64,000 nucleotides of DNA from Flavobacteriales bacterium (lineage in GTDB: Bacteria; Bacteroidota; Bacteroidia; JACJYZ01), in the NCBI GenBank assembly GCA_020635855.1, contig JACJYZ010000003.1, forward strand, positions 186,001 to 250,000, written 5' to 3'. The stretch's first letter is position 1. Every line of letters starts with the position of its first letter. The notes under the pieces were generated by a model that was not told the origin of the DNA, searched no databases, and saw only the letters and a program-made list of their open reading frames with translations. Positions 59,554 through 64,000 of the stretch are shown one piece after another. The position numbers and the translations under genes are program-made.

Positions 59554-60756
59554 ATGAGGCTTCTGTACCTGATATTTTTAACTCTAATCTCATCCCACTT
59601 AGCAATAGCCCAGAACCTGGTACAAAACCCTGGGTTCGAGGAAGTGGATGATTCGACACAATTATGGTGTGTGGCATGTCTCACAAAACCCCTCCCATCT
59701 CAACAAAAACAACTTTTTAAATTCAGACCCAACCACTGGACCGCGGCTACCAGACTTACTACGCCCGAACTGTACGACAGCAAATCACAGAACAAACTTT
59801 CAGTTAAATGGAGTCCAGAAAAGGTCCATTCACCGGAAGGAAGCAAATTTGCAGGTCTGTTTATGTTTAATTCTGGTAACCGGGAGTTTATACAGAATGA
59901 ATTGTCCAAACCACTGGTAAAGGGTCAAACATACTGTGTAAGCCTGAAGGTTCGGCTTTCGGATTATTCTAAATGGGGAGTTGACAAGATCGGGGTGTTA
60001 TTCACTGAGAGAAAACAATTTTTTCAAGAACAAGCAGACATACTCGAAATGCAATCGCAATTGGAATCCCAAACTGGAGTGGTAATAAAAGAAAGAGTTA
60101 ACTGGACAACACTATGCGGGCAATATACTGCTTTGGGACAAGAACAGTATTTAATAATAGGGAGATTTGCCGCTAATGAACAAACTTCGATACAGTTACT
60201 CCCGGACTATAATAAGTTAGGCGAAGCACTTATTAAAACGGATGGTGCCTATTACTTGGTTGATGAAGTTATGGTCACGCCATTAACGGATCATGGTCAA
60301 TGTGGATGTAGTGGAATCCCCTTGGAGTCAAATTCAATAAATCATACGCCTGTTAATACTTTATTTCCTAAGGTGGATTCCTTTCCCACAGGTAAAAATA
60401 TAATTCTTGACAACATATACTTCGATATCGACAGTTCGGTACTTCTCAGCAATTCATTTCCTCAAATGAACAAGCTGGTTGAATATCTGAATTCACACCC
60501 TTCTATTCACATAGAAATCTCAGGACACACCGATAATACAGGAACGGACGAGCATAACAAACAACTTTCAGAAGATAGAGCCAAATCCGTAGCAGACTAT
60601 TTATACAAACATGGAGTCAAGGAAGAGCGCGTTAAATGGCAGGGGCTAGGCAGTTCTGTGCCTGCAGCCACGAATGCCACAGAAGAGGGAAGAAAGGAAA
60701 ATAGAAGAATCTCATTCACATTGTCAAATTATGATTCTGATTCTGAGCATAAGTAG
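59554..60756 (+). CDS. Exported OmpA-domain protein of the RiPP cluster
   Basis: A 400-residue protein with signal peptide (LLYLIFLTLISSHLAIAQ), an N-terminal ~230-residue carbohydrate-binding-like/beta-sandwich region (LVQNPGFEEVDDS, KGQTYCVSLKVRL, then VDEVMVTPL) and a C-terminal OmpA peptidoglycan-binding domain (IYFDIDSSVLLSNSF, ISGHTDNTGTDEHNKQLS, RAKSVADYLY, GRKENRRISF). It would tie the outer region of the cell to peptidoglycan. The frame is open from 59518, but ATG 59554 fits the signal peptide. It overlaps the maturase gene by 26 nt. Confidence 0.85.
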   Translation: MRLLYLIFLTLISSHLAIAQNLVQNPGFEEVDDSTQLWCVACLTKPLPSQQKQLFKFRPNHWTAATRLTTPELYDSKSQNKLSVKWSPEKVHSPEGSKFAGLFMFNSGNREFIQNELSKPLVKGQTYCVSLKVRLSDYSKWGVDKIGVLFTERKQFFQEQADILEMQSQLESQTGVVIKERVNWTTLCGQYTALGQEQYLIIGRFAANEQTSIQLLPDYNKLGEALIKTDGAYYLVDEVMVTPLTDHGQCGCSGIPLESNSINHTPVNTLFPKVDSFPTGKNIILDNIYFDIDSSVLLSNSFPQMNKLVEYLNSHPSIHIEISGHTDNTGTDEHNKQLSEDRAKSVADYLYKHGVKEERVKWQGLGSSVPAATNATEEGRKENRRISFTLSNYDSDSEHK

Positions 60757-61768
60757 TGATACCTCCACAGACAATGTATCCGATTACCTGGATCAAATGG
60801 GTGCAAAATATATCCGATTACATCCAGAAGACTTTGACCACATCACTTTTTTCCCCGGTGAAAACTACGTTAATTTCTCGGCCACTTCCGCAAACAAACA
60901 GGACAAGCAATTATTCTTGGATCAAATCAAGATAGTATGGTTTCGTAAGTGGGCTACTCCCAATTTTGGAATAACCGACCCATCCTCTTTGGAAAGAAGC
61001 AATGAGGAGGCATTAGTACAATGCCTAAAAAGTGAAAGATCATCTATCATAAATTATATCACCCATAGTTTAACGCATGTAACATGGATGAATCACCCAT
61101 CCACATCAAGGATCAGCAAACCAGAACAACTTACACAGGCCAAGTTGGCCGGTCTGACCACCCCCAGCACAATTATAACATCCAGTAAGTCAATGTTAAT
61201 TGAGTTTTACCATTCACATGATCAAATCATCTCAAAAAGCATTGACGCGCCGCTTTTGCTTCACGACCCAAACAGTTCCATAGCATATTTGTCTTATACC
61301 AATACTGTCACAGAATCTGATATTGACGCACTTCCCTTAAAATTCTTTCCCAGTATGTTTCAGGAATATATAGACAAAGACGTCGAGATCCGGGTATTTT
61401 ACCTTGGTGGGCAAATCTGGTCAATGGCTATATTCTCACAGAATGACGATCAAACAGCCGTTGATTTCAGAAAGTATAACAAAGCAATGCCAAATCGAAC
61501 AACATGTTTCCAAATGCCAAATCAAATCAAAAATAATATTACAAGGTTCATGGAACGAACTGGACTGATTACCGGTTCTTTGGATTTTATTCTGACTCCC
61601 TCCGGCGAATATGTTTTTTTAGAAGTTAATCCATCCGGTCAATATGATATGATCTCTAAACCATGCAACTACCATCTCGACAAGGCAATAGCAACATTTC
61701 TTTATAATTCAGATAAAGATGAAAAACTCACATTCCATAAAAGACAGTTTGCTGTTGAAGAAAATTAA
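60731..61768 (+). CDS. ATP-grasp peptide maturase, grasp-with-spasm type
   Basis: A 345-residue ATP-grasp protein. Landmarks are MILILSISSDTSTDN, DQIKIVWFRKW, SMFQEYIDKDVEIRVFYLGG and the metal-binding FLEVNPSGQYDMIS near the end. This matches RiPP-maturing ATP-grasp enzymes of the MvdD/graspetide group, which make ester or amide links in the precursor core. The overlap with the OmpA gene and proximity of the SPASM gene fix it in one operon. It is AT-richer than core genes. Confidence 0.88.
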   Translation: MILILSISSDTSTDNVSDYLDQMGAKYIRLHPEDFDHITFFPGENYVNFSATSANKQDKQLFLDQIKIVWFRKWATPNFGITDPSSLERSNEEALVQCLKSERSSIINYITHSLTHVTWMNHPSTSRISKPEQLTQAKLAGLTTPSTIITSSKSMLIEFYHSHDQIISKSIDAPLLLHDPNSSIAYLSYTNTVTESDIDALPLKFFPSMFQEYIDKDVEIRVFYLGGQIWSMAIFSQNDDQTAVDFRKYNKAMPNRTTCFQMPNQIKNNITRFMERTGLITGSLDFILTPSGEYVFLEVNPSGQYDMISKPCNYHLDKAIATFLYNSDKDEKLTFHKRQFAVEEN

Positions 61769-61925
61769 TAAATCAACCAACGGTAACATTCCGGTATTCA
61801 TCAGCACCATGACCTCCATTGTCAAGTATAATGACACGCTTCACTTGGGGAAAAGCATGCATTATAATGGAAGTTCTGCTTTTATGTGCCATGATTACTA
61901 TAAACCAATTTCAAGGCTGTTGTGA
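61719..61925 (+). CDS. Possible small ORF between the ATP-grasp and SPASM genes
   Basis: A frame overlapping the 3' end of the ATP-grasp gene and ending with GTGA, overlapping the SPASM start. An internal ATG at 61809 would give a 38-residue peptide (TSIVKYNDTLHLGKSMHYNG, ending YYKPISRLL). It has no Gly-Gly leader, so it does not look like a second precursor. Coupling with the SPASM start is the only support. Confidence 0.4.
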   Translation: MKNSHSIKDSLLLKKINKSTNGNIPVFISTMTSIVKYNDTLHLGKSMHYNGSSAFMCHDYYKPISRLL

Positions 61926-63010
61926 AAGAACTAATGCTTAAACTTTTTGATCACTGTATTCCTGTGAAAGGATTTACGCGAAGTATTATTTGCGATACCC
62001 AAAGGAATCAGTTTGATTTTATCCCCAATGCTCTTTTCGACATACTTTCCAAGGACCAAGGAAAAACGGCAAATGAAATTAAGTCCAATTACACCCGCAA
62101 TCAGATTGAAATCATTGACGATTATTTGACGTTTCTGGAAAATAAAAACTATGTTTTTTGGACATCTGAACCTCACCTATTTCCTGATATTGACAGGAGT
62201 TTTGAAACACCCTCTGTTATCACAAATGCAATTATCGAGGCTGGTCAATACCTCCTAAAAAACATTGATAGCATCATCGATCAGCTAGATGATCTTGGGT
62301 GCAAAGCGTTGGAGATACGAGCTTACAATCCAATTGATTTTGAAGATATTGAAAAAATCACTTCTGCCTCATCATTGAGCAAGATCAGAACCATTCATAT
62401 TATTTTAAAACATAACGAACACATTTCCTCCTCCCAATACAAATCACTACATGAAATGAACCCGAGAATACGCAGCATTTGCATTCATTCATCTCCTGAG
62501 GATAGGCAGGAATCTCTGGATTTTTCAGGCAACCTCACACTGTCATTCACTTCAACAACGGTAAGTAGTGAAAAATGCTGTGGACTTATCCACCCCAACT
62601 ATTTCACTCCAAATTTACATGCACTAATAGAATCCCAAGAAAACAACTCATGCCTGAATCGAAAAGTAGCAATTACGCAACAAGGCAACATAACAAATTG
62701 CCCATCCATGAATCACAGCTTTGGCTGTATTGAAACAAAAACCATTAGAGATGTTGTTACAGAGGATGAATTTCAATCAATGTGGAGGATACGCAAAGAC
62801 CAGGTGAAGGTCTGTCAGGACTGTGAATTCAGACATATATGTACAGACTGCCGTGCCTATGTGGAAGACCCGGAGGATTTACATAGCAAACCGCTCAAAT
62901 GTGGCTACGATCCCTACAATGGCAAATGGGAAGATTGGAGTGCAAATCCGTTAAAACAAAAGGCAATTGAATACTATGATCTAAAGACGATAACGGAGCA
63001 GGTTTCATGA
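61922..63010 (+). CDS. SPASM-domain protein, grasp-with-spasm type
   Basis: A 362-residue protein with a C-terminal SPASM-like Cys cluster (VCQDCEFRHICTDCRAY near residues 297-312, plus a later LKCGYDPY and an earlier ITNCPSM). There is no N-terminal CxxxCxxC, so no radical-SAM [4Fe-4S] site is seen, as expected for the grasp-with-spasm partner protein. These proteins are thought to assist or direct modification of the precursor. Start GTG at 61922 (ATG at 61934 is an alternative). It overlaps the exporter start by 4 nt (ATGA). Confidence 0.87.
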   Translation: MKELMLKLFDHCIPVKGFTRSIICDTQRNQFDFIPNALFDILSKDQGKTANEIKSNYTRNQIEIIDDYLTFLENKNYVFWTSEPHLFPDIDRSFETPSVITNAIIEAGQYLLKNIDSIIDQLDDLGCKALEIRAYNPIDFEDIEKITSASSLSKIRTIHIILKHNEHISSSQYKSLHEMNPRIRSICIHSSPEDRQESLDFSGNLTLSFTSTTVSSEKCCGLIHPNYFTPNLHALIESQENNSCLNRKVAITQQGNITNCPSMNHSFGCIETKTIRDVVTEDEFQSMWRIRKDQVKVCQDCEFRHICTDCRAYVEDPEDLHSKPLKCGYDPYNGKWEDWSANPLKQKAIEYYDLKTITEQVS

Positions 63011-64000
63011 AGAAGTTTTCTTTTTATCGTCAATCAGATGCAATGGACTGCGGTCCTACCTGCCTTCGCATGATCGCGAAGCATTATGGCCGTGCAATAT
63101 CCCTTGAAAAACTCAAACGTATCTCGGAGACCACCCGCCTGGGCGCTAACTTAAGGAACATTTCGGATGCCGCAGAAGGCATTGGGTTTCGTAGCCTAGG
63201 GGTAAAAACAGATTTCAACAAACTCAAAGAAGACGCACCACTTCCCTGCATCCTTCATTGGAACCAAAACCACTTTGTGGTTCTGTATAAAATTAAACGG
63301 GATACCCTGTACGTCGCTGACCCCGGGCACGGTCTGTTAAAATTCTCCACAAACGAGTTCATGGGCAACTGGACGGGTCAATCGACCACCGACGAAACCA
63401 ACAAGGGCGTGGCACTTCTTCTGGAACCCACCCCCCGGTTGCGCCAGAGCGAGGAAGACGATCATGCTTCCCGCAAAGGTTTTTCTTTTCTTTCCCAATA
63501 CCTGTTCCGGTACAAGAAGTTCATCCTCCAACTCTGTCTGGGCCTTTTGGCCGGCAGCCTGCTGAACCTGATCTTTCCTTTCCTCACCCAGAGCATCGTT
63601 GACATCGGTATCCAGAACCGCGACATCAATTTCATCTACCTGATTCTGCTGGCTCAACTGCTGCTCTTCATGGGCCGGGCTTCCATCGAGGTCATCCGCG
63701 GATGGATCTTACTACACCTCAGCACACGCATCAACATCTCCCTGGTGTCCGACTTCTTCATCAAGCTGATGAACCTGCCCATTTCCTATTTCGACGTGAA
63801 GGTCACCGGCGACATCATGCAACGCATCAACGACCACCGCAGGATCGAGAACCTGCTGACTACCACTTCTCTCAACACCCTGTTCTCTTTTTTCAACCTC
63901 ATCGTATTCGGCGCCGTGCTGGCCTGGTACGATCCGCGCATCTTCTTCATCTTCCTGGCCGGGAGCACTCTCTACATCACATGGGTACTGGTCTTTCTTA
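63007..64000 (+). CDS. C39-peptidase ABC transporter (partial, runs off window)
   Basis: The visible 331 residues start MKKFSFYRQSDAMDCGPTCL, the C39 peptidase active-site segment with Cys15; the histidine is in LHWNQNHFVVLYKI and the aspartate in VADPGHG. After residue ~155 come the ABC exporter membrane segments (FILQLCLGLLAGSLLNLIFP, FIYLILLAQLLLFMGR). The nucleotide-binding domain lies beyond 64000. Such transporters cut after Gly-Gly and export the product. GC content rises from about 63300 on compared with the preceding genes. Confidence 0.92.
   Translation, partial: MKKFSFYRQSDAMDCGPTCLRMIAKHYGRAISLEKLKRISETTRLGANLRNISDAAEGIGFRSLGVKTDFNKLKEDAPLPCILHWNQNHFVVLYKIKRDTLYVADPGHGLLKFSTNEFMGNWTGQSTTDETNKGVALLLEPTPRLRQSEEDDHASRKGFSFLSQYLFRYKKFILQLCLGLLAGSLLNLIFPFLTQSIVDIGIQNRDINFIYLILLAQLLLFMGRASIEVIRGWILLHLSTRINISLVSDFFIKLMNLPISYFDVKVTGDIMQRINDHRRIENLLTTTSLNTLFSFFNLIVFGAVLAWYDPRIFFIFLAGSTLYITWVLVFL

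Noticed and set aside
61719..61925. Second RiPP precursor peptide
   Set aside because: It lacks a Gly-Gly leader and resembles the first precursor in no way; kept only as a possible small ORF.
43693..64000. Right-hand attachment site for the ssrA-linked element
   Set aside because: I searched by eye for a repeat of the ssrA 3' end (for example TTCGACTCCCGCC) and did not find one within the window.
1..64000. CRISPR arrays and ordinary tRNA or rRNA genes
   Set aside because: No regularly spaced repeats and no cloverleaf or rRNA segments were seen apart from the tRNA-like part of tmRNA.

Overview
The window looks like a chromosomal segment of a member of the Bacteroidota. Several things support this: type IX secretion (T9SS) C-terminal sorting domains on three surface proteins, the Bacteroidota -7 promoter box TAnnTTTG upstream of several genes (rpsO, ssrA, others), a short primary sigma factor without region 1.1, and a grasp-with-spasm RiPP locus, a type known mainly from this phylum. 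The genus cannot be fixed from the sequence alone.

Region 1 (0-25 kb) is mostly core metabolism: a TSUP permease, an M16 peptidase, an O-methyltransferase, and a 4-hydroxy-2-oxoglutarate aldolase/alanine-glyoxylate aminotransferase pair. The rpsO, pnp, rpoD and rpe genes follow. Then come three tandem T9SS-exported paralogues, a split lysine-degradation pathway (lysine-ketoglutarate reductase and saccharopine dehydrogenase) around an Lrp-type regulator, YebC, an M20 amidohydrolase, a methionine gamma-lyase-type enzyme, and an ECF sigma factor interrupted by an in-frame TAG.

Region 2 (25-43 kb) starts with a RelE/ParE toxin-antitoxin pair. Next is a tight minus-strand operon: PqqD-like protein, ATP-grasp ligase, PLP decarboxylase, urea-transporter/M23-peptidase fusion, TPR/outer-membrane protein and TPR protein. 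I know of no described function for this set. It is followed by an AraC regulator with a metal-binding-like N-terminal domain, a VanX-type dipeptidase, an MpaB-type oxygenase, the two-subunit ATP-citrate lyase, and a sigma factor with a membrane-anchored partner.

Region 3 (43.3-56.7 kb) is accessory DNA abutting the 3' end of the tmRNA gene. It begins with a serine-recombinase cassette in which the motif CGTCAATGAC recurs far above expectation. A defence-like operon follows: XRE regulator, C5-cytosine methyltransferase, a 998-residue protein with two GHKL ATPase modules, a receiver-like protein and a Vsr endonuclease. Next is an AbiE-type toxin-antitoxin pair in an unusual convergent layout, with two perfect 28-bp palindromes upstream of the antitoxin, and then a gene remnant carrying an 11-bp tandem repeat.

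Region 4 (56.7-64 kb) is AT-rich and holds a grasp-with-spasm RiPP cluster: a secreted protein, a thioredoxin-like protein, a double-glycine precursor peptide, an OmpA-type lipid-anchor-free envelope protein, an ATP-grasp maturase, a SPASM protein and a C39-peptidase ABC exporter that runs off the window. A 37-nt element occurs before both the first gene and the precursor gene.
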